The notes beneath the pieces are model-generated. The model searched no databases and was not told the DNA's origin. It was given only the letters and a program-made list of their open reading frames with translations. DNA of 64,000 nt from the NCBI GenBank assembly GCA_945907735.1, contig CAMDTL010000007.1, positions 1 through 64,000 on the forward strand, in the 5' to 3' direction. The translations under genes were made by a program, and so were the position numbers. This DNA comes from Methylotenera oryzisoli. Its GTDB lineage: Bacteria; Pseudomonadota; Gammaproteobacteria; Burkholderiales; Methylophilaceae. This document shows, piece by piece, positions 40,994 through 50,364 of the stretch (position 1 is the first letter of the stretch; every line of letters starts with the position of its first letter).

Positions 40994-41707
40994 TTACTTA
41001 TTGCCCCAAGTTTGCATAGTGGCGAATTTCGCTTTTAACAATTGCTGAATATTTGCCATTTCTAATATATGATGGATTTGACAATACGCTTGCCAATCGT
41101 GCACCTCAGTCCAATCGCTGATAAAAATAAAATCTAGGCCAGCACCCGTCGCAGCTTGGTGATCATATTTGCTATCGCCTAAAAACAAGGCCGGGAACTG
41201 TATATTGCCGTTAGTTTTTTCGCGCGACAGTACCTCTTCTTTTTGATCTGGTCCACCAAAAATACCTGCTTCGAACATTTGGGCTAAGTTATTACCTGCT
41301 ATGTTACGGCGCGAAAAAACTCTTCTTAATTCAGTTTGATCGCCTCCAGAAAGCAGCATCCATGAGGCATGTGGCGTTGCCGCTTTTAGCGCTAACAATG
41401 CAGGTGCAATTTCACATTGCATCAAACTTTTATCTAAAATATCTTCAAACGCCTCTAGATATTGTTGTACTATTTCAGTGGTAACCGGCTGCTTTACAAT
41501 CTCTTTTAAGTAATACTCAATTTTCCCATTGCGCGGAAAGCTGCCCTTCGCCACATGATGATCCACAAAAGCCTGCGCATGAGTATCCGAGCCGCCCATG
41601 CGTTTAGACACATTAAAATAAGCGTCAATCTTGGTTTGATTGCTGTTGAGTACCACGCCATCGCAGTCAAACACAATGGTTTTATATTTTGTTAAGTCCA
41701 AGTTCAA
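40994..41707 (-). CDS. HAD family hydrolase
   Basis: KTIVFDCDGVVLNSNQTKIDAYF...FLGDSKYDHQAA. Confidence 0.85.
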   Translation of the reverse strand: MNLDLTKYKTIVFDCDGVVLNSNQTKIDAYFNVSKRMGGSDTHAQAFVDHHVAKGSFPRNGKIEYYLKEIVKQPVTTEIVQQYLEAFEDILDKSLMQCEIAPALLALKAATPHASWMLLSGGDQTELRRVFSRRNIAGNNLAQMFEAGIFGGPDQKEEVLSREKTNGNIQFPALFLGDSKYDHQAATGAGLDFIFISDWTEVHDWQAYCQIHHILEMANIQQLLKAKFATMQTWGNK

Positions 41708-41722
41708 TGCTAAATCTCAATA

Positions 41723-41750
41723 AATAAGGGCTGCAAAAACAGCCCTTATT
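41723..41750. terminator. Perfect inverted-repeat terminator
   Basis: AATAAGGGCTG-CAAAAA-CAGCCCTTATT. Confidence 0.7.
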
Positions 41751-41766
41751 GTAATCTAAAGATGAC

Positions 41767-42408
41767 TTATGCTGGCTTAATAGCGCTGGCTTCTTTGGCC
41801 AATTTGGTAATATGCGTCCAATCCTTACGCGCCACTGCATCGACTGGCGTAAGCCAAGTGCCGCCGCACACCACGACGTTTGGCAGGCTCAAAAATTGCG
41901 GTGCAGATTCAACCGTGACGCCGCCCGTTGGGCAAAATTTCACATCCCCAAATGGCCCAGCAAAACCTTTTAGCAAATTAATACCGCCCACCGCCACTGC
42001 CGGGAACAGTTTTAAAAAGAAATAGTCATCTGCATTCGCCATCATGATTTCTGAGCCTGTCGAAATACCAGGCAACAATGGTAACCCGATTTTACGCGCA
42101 AACTGACCTAGCTCGCTAGTGTAGCCTGGACTGACGGCAAATTTGCAACCTACATCCAATGAGTTTTGTACATCTTTTAAATTGCGCACCGTGCCAGAGC
42201 CCAGAATCGCTTCAGGCACGTGCTTGGCGATTTGCTCCATAGCTTGCAGCGCGCAGGCTGAACGCAATGTGACTTCTAATACTTTGATGCCACCCGCCAG
42301 TAAAGCTTCAGCCATGGGCACAGCATCTTCCACTTTGTTGATAACGATAACGGGGATTACTGGACCTTCTTTAGCCAAGTCTATAGTTTTTAAGCCTAGT
42401 GTGTTCAT
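41767..42408 (-). CDS. eda: KDPG aldolase (2-dehydro-3-deoxyphosphogluconate aldolase)
   Basis: PVIPVIVINKVEDAVPMAEALLAGGIKVLEVTLRSACAL...FCPTGGV. Confidence 0.95.
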   Translation of the reverse strand: MNTLGLKTIDLAKEGPVIPVIVINKVEDAVPMAEALLAGGIKVLEVTLRSACALQAMEQIAKHVPEAILGSGTVRNLKDVQNSLDVGCKFAVSPGYTSELGQFARKIGLPLLPGISTGSEIMMANADDYFFLKLFPAVAVGGINLLKGFAGPFGDVKFCPTGGVTVESAPQFLSLPNVVVCGGTWLTPVDAVARKDWTHITKLAKEASAIKPA

Positions 42409-42456
42409 GTTTCTATTTTACCTGTGATATTAATTGAATTTTGAAGTTATAAAATG

Positions 42457-42480
42457 GATTTCCGCCGGCGCGGAATGACA
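42457..42480. repeat. Partial TCATTCC-type intergenic repeat
   Basis: GGATTTCCGCCGGCGCGGAATGACA. Confidence 0.5.
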
Positions 42481-42583
42481 ACCTAAGCTTTGATAATCAA
42501 ACGAGTATGCAACGCACGAGCGCAGACAGTACATTTCTGTACGACAGGCGAATGCCACAAGGTGATCGGTTGATTTACGAAAC

Positions 42584-44398
42584 TTAGAGCCATGTGATTG
42601 CGCCTTCTTCGGCGGAAAGTACATTTTTACGCATCCCACCAAACAACTCGCGCCCAATCCCATGCGAATTATGATGGCGTTTGGTATCAGATAATTCTAC
42701 CGCTTCGCGCTCCGCCCAAGTATCCTCATCCACCAGCACGTTCAATGTGCCTACCGTCGCATTTAAACGAATAATATCGCCATCGCGTATTCTGGCAATC
42801 GCGCCGCCAGCGCTGGCTTCTGGGCTTAGATGAATCGCGGCAGGAATTTTGCCAGACGCGCCGCTCATACGACCATCGGTGACAAGGGCCACCGTAAAAC
42901 CTTGGTTTTGTAGCACCGCAAGCGGCGGCGTTAATTTGTGCAGCTCTGGCATACCGTTAGCTTTTGGCCCTTGAAAACGCACCACTGCGACAAAATCACG
43001 CGCCAATTCGCCACGATCAAACGCTTGCAGCAATTCCTCTTGGCTATCGAACACAATGGCAGGCGCCTCAATAATGTGGCGGTCTTCAGGCACAGCAGAA
43101 ATTTTAATCACACTGCGGCCTAAATTACCTTTTAGCAAACGCAAGCCACCAGATTCGTTAAACGGACGCGCAACGGTGCGCACAATGGTTTCGTCGCCGC
43201 TTTCCACTGGATAAGGCTTCCAAACCAACTTATCGCCTTCTTTAACAAGTTGTTTGCCATATTCATGTAAGCCACCTTTGGCGACGGTATAGACATCTGG
43301 ATACATGTAACCGCCTTCAATCAACTCGCGGATTACAAAACCTGGGCCGCCAGCGGCTTGGAATTCGTTTACATCTGCCTTGCCGTTGGGGTATATACTC
43401 GCCAATAAGGGCGTGGCTTTGGCAAGATAATGGAAATCAGTCCAATCAATAATAATGCCCGCAGCACGCGCCACAGCTACCCAATGAATGAGATGATTAG
43501 TTGAGCCGCCAGTCGCCAACAAAGCCACCATAGCGTTCATGATTACGTGCTCGTCCACCAATTTACCAATTGGCGTAAAGTTTTTTTGTTGCGTGTTATT
43601 CAACACTAAGCGCACCGCCTCACGCGTTAAATCTTCACGCAAGCCATCATGCGGATGAATAAAGGCCGCGCCAGGCACGTGTAAGCCCATCGCTTCTAAC
43701 AGCATTTGGTTGCTATTGGCTGTGCCATAAAACGTGCAAGTGCCCGCGCCGTGATAAGCGGCATTTTCTGAAGCCAACAGTTCTTCACGCCCGACCAAAC
43801 CTTGCGCGTATTTTTCGCGCACTTTAGATTTTGAGGTGTTGTCGATGCCGGTGCTCATTGGGCCTGCCGGCACAAACACGCAGGGCAAATGACCAAAATG
43901 CAGTGCACCTATGAGCAAACCTGGTACGATTTTATCGCATACACCGAGCAATAATGCGGCATCAAACACATCGTGCGACAGCGCAATAGCCGTACCCATG
44001 GCAATGTTATCGCGGCTGAAAAGACTTAACTCCATGCCCGCCTCACCTTGCGTAATACCATCACACATCGCTGGCACGCCGCCAGCCACTTGCGTGGTAG
44101 CACCCAATTTGCGCGCTTCGTCGCGAATAATATCGGGGAAAGCCACATAAGGCTGATGCGCCGAAAGCATTTCGTTATACGCCGTGACTATGCCAATATG
44201 TGGTGGTTTTTCGGCAAAAATGCGTAATTTATCATTCGTTGGCATGCCCGCAAACGCGTGTGCTACGTTGGCGCAACCTAGGCGATCTGGTCCTTTTGGG
44301 CGCTTAATAATTTCATCGACGCGATGCAAATAAGCCGTGCGAGTGGGTCGGCTGCGCTCGATAATGCGTTCGGTCACTTCTACATGCGATTGTTTCAT
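42584..44398 (-). CDS. edd: Phosphogluconate dehydratase
   Basis: [19 protein letters not shown]...[16 protein letters not shown]...[22 protein letters not shown]. Confidence 0.96.
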   Translation of the reverse strand: MKQSHVEVTERIIERSRPTRTAYLHRVDEIIKRPKGPDRLGCANVAHAFAGMPTNDKLRIFAEKPPHIGIVTAYNEMLSAHQPYVAFPDIIRDEARKLGATTQVAGGVPAMCDGITQGEAGMELSLFSRDNIAMGTAIALSHDVFDAALLLGVCDKIVPGLLIGALHFGHLPCVFVPAGPMSTGIDNTSKSKVREKYAQGLVGREELLASENAAYHGAGTCTFYGTANSNQMLLEAMGLHVPGAAFIHPHDGLREDLTREAVRLVLNNTQQKNFTPIGKLVDEHVIMNAMVALLATGGSTNHLIHWVAVARAAGIIIDWTDFHYLAKATPLLASIYPNGKADVNEFQAAGGPGFVIRELIEGGYMYPDVYTVAKGGLHEYGKQLVKEGDKLVWKPYPVESGDETIVRTVARPFNESGGLRLLKGNLGRSVIKISAVPEDRHIIEAPAIVFDSQEELLQAFDRGELARDFVAVVRFQGPKANGMPELHKLTPPLAVLQNQGFTVALVTDGRMSGASGKIPAAIHLSPEASAGGAIARIRDGDIIRLNATVGTLNVLVDEDTWAEREAVELSDTKRHHNSHGIGRELFGGMRKNVLSAEEGAITWL

Positions 44399-44538
44399 AG
44401 GTGTTTAGTTTGCTTATGCTTTAAGTTACTTAGGAAATAACTGCTTAAAAGAAGAATTCACTGCCTCAATTATCGCTAATTGAGCGGGTTCAGTCAAATT
44501 TAACTCCTACATGATAATAGTAGGCTCTGTAGCGAATC

Positions 44539-44576
44539 GGTCTGCAGACATCATGGATATTGGTCTACATGGCAGG
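44539..44576 (-). repeat. Dispersed ~38-bp repeat (family N), intergenic copy 3
   Basis: Reverse complement CCTGCCATGTAGACCAATATCCATGATGTCTGCAGACC. Confidence 0.6.
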
Positions 44577-44603
44577 TTAATTTGAATATTATTTTCTAGT
44601 CAA

Positions 44604-46337
44604 TTATTTCTTAGTAACGAGAATGTCTTCCAGCATCAAATACTCCAAATCACAGCCGTAGAACATATTGAGCGCGTCGGTTGGCGAGCAAATCATCGGT
44701 TCACCGCGCCGATTAAGCGACGTGTTCAATACCACGGCGCTGCCACGCAGCTTTTCTAAATGTGCTATCAACTCATAATAACGCGGATTCGTCTCATACG
44801 TCACCACTTGCGCGCGCGCCGTGCCATCCTCGTGCACAACTTCTGGAATACGCGATTTCCACGCGGGGTTCACGTCAAACGTAAACGTCATATAAGGCGC
44901 GGGATGCGCAGTTTGCAAAATATCTTCTGCCACTTTATCGAGCATGCTCGGGCAAAACGGCCGCCAACGCTCGCGATATTTAATTTGCGCGTTAATGCGA
45001 TCGGCCACGCCAGGAAAACTCGGATCACCCAAAATACTGCGACAACCCAGTGAGCGCGGACCAAATTCCATACAGCCTTGAAACCAAGCCAACGGATTCC
45101 CTGCCGCAAGCAATTCAGCGGCTTTTTTTGGTGCCGCTGCAACCCGCTTAAATACTGGTTTGGCGGGGTGCTGTTTACAAGCTTCTGCACATTCCTCAGA
45201 AGTAAAACTTGGGCCTAAATAGGCATGTTCCATTTTGTGGATGGTTTCACCCGCCAAATGTGCCGCGTAAGTCGCCGCGCCCAAACTTGTACCGTTATCG
45301 CCAGACGCTGGCTGCACGAATAATTCTTTCACATGCGGCATGGCGATAATGCGCTGATTCAGCTTCACATTCAGCGCCACGCCACCCGCCATGGCAATCT
45401 TGCCAGTTTCCTTGATAATGTCGCCCAAATAATAGTCAATCATCTGTAGCGCCAAATCTTCCAGCAGCTTTTGCACGCTGGCGGCGTAATGAATGTACGG
45501 GTCGTCAATCTCATCACCGCTGCGCTTGGGGCCTAGCCAATCGATGAGTTTTTGCGTGAAATAAAAGCCCCTAGACTTTCCATCTGAGTCATTTTCTTTA
45601 TAGCGCCGCAAACCGACGACGTTGACGTATTCGGTGTTCACAATCAGCTCGCCATTTTCAAACTTGGCGAGACGCGATAAATCGTACTTGGTCGCATCGC
45701 CATACGGCGCCATGCCCATCACTTTAAATTCGCCGTCCAGCATATCAAAACCCAAAAACTCGGTAATCGCGCCATATAAGCCGCCGAGCGAATCGGGGTC
45801 ATAAAACTCTTTAATTTTATGGATTTTGCCATGTTCGCCATAACCAAAAAACGTGGTGGCGTATTCGCCTTTGCCATCGATGCCGACAATCGCCGTTTTT
45901 TCGCTGAAACCGCTTAAATGATAGGCGCTAGAAGCATGCGCTAAATGGTGTTCTACTGGCACGAATTTAGCCTTACTTAAGCCTAATGCTTGCATAAGTT
46001 TCAATGACTGATCCCGATTGCGTCTAAAACGTCTATTCCCATTAAAAATCGCATCCAAGGCACGGTCTGGCGCATACCAATGGCGTTTGGCATAATGCCA
46101 ACGCGCATTGGTGCTGAGTGGAATTTCCGCATACGGAAACGCCACAATATCGACGTCTTCAGGCTTTATACCTGCCTGTTTCAAGCAAAATTTCGCCGCT
46201 TCATACGGAAATTTATTTTTCGCATGTTTATCACGAATAAAGCGCTCTTCTTCCGCCGCCGCGATAATCTTGCCATCGATTAAAATCGCCGCAGAAGCGT
46301 CATGGCCTAATGCGCCCGCAAGTCCTAATACAATCAT
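44604..46337 (-). CDS. Carbamoyltransferase (NodU/CmcH family), probable LPS-core or glycan carbamoylation
   Basis: MIVLGLAGALGHDASAAILIDGKIIAAAEEERFIRDKHAKNKFP...VPVEHHLAHASSAYH. Confidence 0.9.
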   Translation of the reverse strand: MIVLGLAGALGHDASAAILIDGKIIAAAEEERFIRDKHAKNKFPYEAAKFCLKQAGIKPEDVDIVAFPYAEIPLSTNARWHYAKRHWYAPDRALDAIFNGNRRFRRNRDQSLKLMQALGLSKAKFVPVEHHLAHASSAYHLSGFSEKTAIVGIDGKGEYATTFFGYGEHGKIHKIKEFYDPDSLGGLYGAITEFLGFDMLDGEFKVMGMAPYGDATKYDLSRLAKFENGELIVNTEYVNVVGLRRYKENDSDGKSRGFYFTQKLIDWLGPKRSGDEIDDPYIHYAASVQKLLEDLALQMIDYYLGDIIKETGKIAMAGGVALNVKLNQRIIAMPHVKELFVQPASGDNGTSLGAATYAAHLAGETIHKMEHAYLGPSFTSEECAEACKQHPAKPVFKRVAAAPKKAAELLAAGNPLAWFQGCMEFGPRSLGCRSILGDPSFPGVADRINAQIKYRERWRPFCPSMLDKVAEDILQTAHPAPYMTFTFDVNPAWKSRIPEVVHEDGTARAQVVTYETNPRYYELIAHLEKLRGSAVVLNTSLNRRGEPMICSPTDALNMFYGCDLEYLMLEDILVTKK

Positions 46338-47848
46338 TAAGTCAACTCTTTATTGTTAAAAATGCCCGCTTTTTCAAGTGGCTCGAGGTCTTCGTAAACC
46401 ACTCTAAATGTTTTCACAAACGCATTATACAGCGCATTGTCGTTTTGCCAGTTTTGCATAAAACGGCGCAAGTCGCGCACATGTGTACGCTCGAAAAAGA
46501 AGGCACTTTGATGTTGGCGCATGCTGTCCAAATCAATCAGAACAGGCTGAGAGCCGCTTATTTTAAGGTTGCTAGCCTTCATGTCACCATGCGAAATTTG
46601 TAGCAGATATAATTTATAAAACAGCGTAACAATATTTTTTATCGCTTTCGCACGTTGAGTTTTATCACGTGTTTTTGCAAAAAACTGTGCGGCATCGAGC
46701 GCATCGACATACTCTGCTAAAAAGTAAGCTTTAGATTTAAATAAACAAAAGTTTCTCTGCTCAATCAAGGCGATAGGTTTTGCCGTCACAACACCCAACA
46801 ACTTTAGCCGATGTGCATTTGCCCACGAAACTGCTGCGCGGGTTTGCCTAAACGCACGGCTGATACCATGCCAAAAGCTTTTAATGTTATAGCGCTTAAT
46901 GACGATTTTTTTACCGTCAATTTCAGATAGTGCCACCGTGCAAGTGTTGCCATTTTTAAGCAGATTCTGCGCGGTAAGTAATGTATCCAAATTGCCAGAA
47001 AAGTTGATATTTTCATATTCCCTACAAACCAATATCCATAAGCATCCCAAAGTATACTTTTTTACGTCTGTACATGACCTAAATACTTTTTTCTCTGCGT
47101 AATTACTGGCTACTTTTTGGCGATACGCATTCGTTAGAGCTTTAATTGATCCCACATCTGGCAACGCTACCCAGCCTCTTTTTTCTGCGTAAACATTCAG
47201 CAAATCAGCCAACCAAATCTCTACTTCCAACACATCAAATTTTGACAATAAAACACACAAATTTTGCAGCGCTTGCTGCTGGCTTAAGCGCGTAAATTTG
47301 CGAATACCATCACCATCTAGCGTATAAATCTTATTGTCAGAAACAAGAAAGTTTTTAAGGTACAAATCAGTCTGTAACAAACCTGCGTTATGGTGCTTGG
47401 CGAGTTCATTCACTAAATTTTTAGCTAAGGCAAAACGCGTCTTAAAGACTAAATTCTGCCAAGCTTGCTCGGCATTTAGTGCATTTACAATGGCTTCGAA
47501 CACAAGAATATAAGCATTATCTTGTGTTCGACCCTGAAACAACAACGCTGGCGAGGCGATTTTTGCTACGACTAAATCAGTTACGCCAGCCAAATCACGG
47601 GCGAAATATTGCGCCGCGCGTACGCCGATAAATAATTTTGCATAGACTGTTTTTTGCTGCCAAACGCCCTTGCAAACCAATCGCTTATTGGAGATGACGC
47701 GCACAACCGCATCACATAGCAGATTTGAGCCATCACTCAAACTCAAGCTCAACACCAATTTTCCAGGTGCTGTAATTTCATGTAAGTCAGTCTGTTGCAA
47801 GACGCGGAAATCTTTCCAGTAAATCGATGACAGATACAACCACTTCAT
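46337..47848 (-). CDS. Tandem double Kdo/WaaP-type LPS kinase-like protein
   Basis: Two kinase-like catalytic segments: KHHNAGLLQTDLYLKNFLVSDNKIYTLDGDG and QISHGDMKASNLKISGSQPVLIDLDSM. Confidence 0.75.
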   Translation of the reverse strand: MKWLYLSSIYWKDFRVLQQTDLHEITAPGKLVLSLSLSDGSNLLCDAVVRVISNKRLVCKGVWQQKTVYAKLFIGVRAAQYFARDLAGVTDLVVAKIASPALLFQGRTQDNAYILVFEAIVNALNAEQAWQNLVFKTRFALAKNLVNELAKHHNAGLLQTDLYLKNFLVSDNKIYTLDGDGIRKFTRLSQQQALQNLCVLLSKFDVLEVEIWLADLLNVYAEKRGWVALPDVGSIKALTNAYRQKVASNYAEKKVFRSCTDVKKYTLGCLWILVCREYENINFSGNLDTLLTAQNLLKNGNTCTVALSEIDGKKIVIKRYNIKSFWHGISRAFRQTRAAVSWANAHRLKLLGVVTAKPIALIEQRNFCLFKSKAYFLAEYVDALDAAQFFAKTRDKTQRAKAIKNIVTLFYKLYLLQISHGDMKASNLKISGSQPVLIDLDSMRQHQSAFFFERTHVRDLRRFMQNWQNDNALYNAFVKTFRVVYEDLEPLEKAGIFNNKELT

Positions 47849-49523
47849 CCACTGAAATATCGGTCATCTCATCTCTTTTAATGACTTTGTGTTGTGGCTT
47901 AATGGGGAAAGGTCCAGTTGCAATGGGGCGGGTAGGGCCATAAAGCCCGACAATGGGCACACTTGACGCAGCCGCAATATGAAAAACGCCACAATCATGC
48001 GCGATAAACAGATCCCATCGTTTCATTAAAGCGCTTAAATCTGCAACCGTGGTTTTACCTACCAAATTGATAGTATTAGGGACATTTTTCTCGAATTTTT
48101 TCGCCAGAAAAGCTTCATTATTGGTGCCAGTAATTGCAATTCTCAGATCAGGAATATGCGTCTGCAAAGCCTTGCCCAGCGCGATGTAGGCGTCGATAGA
48201 CCACAACTTTTTATCGTCCGCCCGGCGCGAATAAAAAAACTTCCAGCCGTGCAATAAAGTCGTGCCGCAGCCCAAGTGAATATTGATTAAAACCGCATCT
48301 TTAGCCAGTGCATATTTTGCTAGCAGATTCTCAGCCGTTTGCGGCGTTTCTATCACATAATGTCGATCCGCATCAGTCACTTCCACTTTAAGCCACGCTG
48401 CGATAAACCGCAGCAAATGTTCAGCGTGATGAATAGACTCTGTTGAAGGCGGTACCAAGGTGAACGCGGTTTTGATGTTGTCTAACTTTTTAAGTGCATT
48501 TTTGTTGAGCACAAAAACGTTTGTGTAATTTTTTGCCAAGTCATCAAAAACACGGCTTTTACGGATGATATAGGCCTGCCCAATATCAGGATTGTTCTCA
48601 AACACTTCAGCGCTCAATTTATTTAGTGCAACCACGTCAATCTTGGCTTGCGGCAGATGTTTGCGTAATAGTCGAATTGCCGGCGTGCAAAATACATTAT
48701 TGCCTGTGCTGCTGGAGGTTAAAATTAAAATTTTTTCTGTATTAGCAATCATCATATTGTGCGTATTTTTCTGTGATTTTTTAACAATATAACGACATAC
48801 CCATTTATGCCAAAGCGTTAAGCGCTCAATTTCGAAATATTGTTTAAAAAAATGTAATCGTTGCGTGCGGGTAAAGTTGTGGGTTCGATAATTAAGTGTA
48901 ATTAAATCAGAAAATTTGAGACATGGAATAAAAGGCGTGACACGTGACTTTTCAAAATCAATCAACGAGACTTCTAATTTTTTGTTAATAAATAAATGCT
49001 TATCGTAAAGTGAGCGGTGTTGTACCTGCGCTTGATGCATGTTACGCACCGCACTTGCCAGCTGACTAATCAACTTACGCTTTGGCGTGTTGCCCTGCAT
49101 TTTATCGAGCGAAACAAATCCTTCCAGCGCTTCCAGCAACAAAATGGTCTGTGCATTTTTACTTGCAAAGTACACTATATTTGGCGTACTCACATTGTGT
49201 TGCTTCAAGTGTTGAATAATTTCAAATTCGCGCAAAAATGTTGGTTCGCCTACAGCGGGATGTCGCCAACTACGGCGCATGTGGGCCTGTTGACGCTTAA
49301 GATAAAAGCCCTGTTTTTTGCCAAACTCATCCGTTAACTCAATAAAATTAACGCCACTCCAGCCGCCCCGCTCACGATTTGGCGGCTCGAACCAGTCGCC
49401 CGCATAACCCCAAAGTTGCTCAAAGCTCGCAAGCTTATGCTGTGTGAGTAAAGCCAAATGTTGTGGAGAAATACTGCTTTGCAAAAAATTTCCTTTAAAC
49501 TGTCGAAGTATGCTCAAACTCAT
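47787..49523 (-). CDS. Fusion: InaA/WapP-type LPS kinase domain + GT9 heptosyltransferase domain
   Basis: N-terminal YLKRQQAHMRRSWRHP...VQHRSLYDKHLFINKKLEVSLIDFEKSR; C-terminal KILILTSSSTGNNVFCTPAIRLLRKHLPQAKIDVVALNKLSAEVFENNPDIG...IAHDCGVFHIAAASSVPIVGLYGPTRP. Confidence 0.85.
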   Translation of the reverse strand: MSLSILRQFKGNFLQSSISPQHLALLTQHKLASFEQLWGYAGDWFEPPNRERGGWSGVNFIELTDEFGKKQGFYLKRQQAHMRRSWRHPAVGEPTFLREFEIIQHLKQHNVSTPNIVYFASKNAQTILLLEALEGFVSLDKMQGNTPKRKLISQLASAVRNMHQAQVQHRSLYDKHLFINKKLEVSLIDFEKSRVTPFIPCLKFSDLITLNYRTHNFTRTQRLHFFKQYFEIERLTLWHKWVCRYIVKKSQKNTHNMMIANTEKILILTSSSTGNNVFCTPAIRLLRKHLPQAKIDVVALNKLSAEVFENNPDIGQAYIIRKSRVFDDLAKNYTNVFVLNKNALKKLDNIKTAFTLVPPSTESIHHAEHLLRFIAAWLKVEVTDADRHYVIETPQTAENLLAKYALAKDAVLINIHLGCGTTLLHGWKFFYSRRADDKKLWSIDAYIALGKALQTHIPDLRIAITGTNNEAFLAKKFEKNVPNTINLVGKTTVADLSALMKRWDLFIAHDCGVFHIAAASSVPIVGLYGPTRPIATGPFPIKPQHKVIKRDEMTDISVDEVVVSVIDLLERFPRLATD

Positions 49524-50361
49524 TTTTAAATTTTTCGCAATTTTATCACTTCCCACCCTGCATAAATTAGGTTCAGCGTTGGGCTGGGCGATTTATTTCT
49601 GCTCACAAAAATCTGCAAAAATAATTAAATATAATATAAAAAACAGTAAGTTAGCCATAGATGATGCGCATTTAAAGCAAATTCTAAATAAAAATATCGC
49701 CGAAACTGGCAAAAGTATTTTAGAAACTTTTGCCATATGGCAAAAAAAAGAACCCGAATTACTAACCTCAATTAAGCAAGTACACAACTGGGATGTCGTC
49801 GAAGACGCGCTAAAACAAGGCAGTGGCATCATTTTTCTCACGCCACATTTGGGTTGTTTTGAAATCACTTCGATCTACTATGGCAGCAAAAATCCCATCA
49901 CGGTGCTCTACAGGCCGCCTAAAATAAGGGCGCTGGAGCATTACATTTTAATTGGCCGCGCGCGCACTGGCGTAACGCTGGCAGAAGCCAATACCAACGG
50001 CGTGCGCAAGCTGATGCAAGCACTCAAAAAAGGCGAAGCCATTGGTATTTTGCCCGATCAAATCCCCTCGGCTGGTGAAGGTGAATGGGCTGATTTTTTT
50101 GGGCTTCCTGCCTACACTATGACCTTAGCCAGCAAACTGGCCGAAAAAACTGGTGCAACCGTGATTATGGGTTATGGTGAACGGCTTGCAAATGGTGCAG
50201 GTTATGACCTGCATTTAACGCAGCTTGATAATGGCGCAATTGCCACGCCAGCCCTATTAAATAAAGCAATTGAGGCACAAATTGCACAAAAACCAGAACA
50301 GTATTTATGGCAATATAACCGCTACAAAGCAAGGCGCCATGCAGAAATTAAACGCCCCTAA
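49510..50361 (+). CDS. Lipid A biosynthesis lauroyl/myristoyl acyltransferase (LpxL/HtrB family)
   Basis: GSGIIFLTPHLGCFEITSIYYGSKNPITVLYRPPKIRALEHYI...GILPDQIPSAGEGEWADFFG. Confidence 0.92.
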   Translation: MLKLIFKFFAILSLPTLHKLGSALGWAIYFCSQKSAKIIKYNIKNSKLAIDDAHLKQILNKNIAETGKSILETFAIWQKKEPELLTSIKQVHNWDVVEDALKQGSGIIFLTPHLGCFEITSIYYGSKNPITVLYRPPKIRALEHYILIGRARTGVTLAEANTNGVRKLMQALKKGEAIGILPDQIPSAGEGEWADFFGLPAYTMTLASKLAEKTGATVIMGYGERLANGAGYDLHLTQLDNGAIATPALLNKAIEAQIAQKPEQYLWQYNRYKARRHAEIKRP

Positions 50362-50364
50362 ACA

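Noticed and set aside
41767-44398. Entner-Doudoroff genes edd/eda as a novelty
   Set aside because: Known in methylotrophs that use the RuMP cycle with ED cleavage; ordinary content.
47029-47044. Possible fifth family N repeat copy (ACCAATATCCATAAGC)
   Set aside because: Only ~11 nt match in the coding region of the double kinase and the flanking CAGAC/CATGCAG parts are absent.
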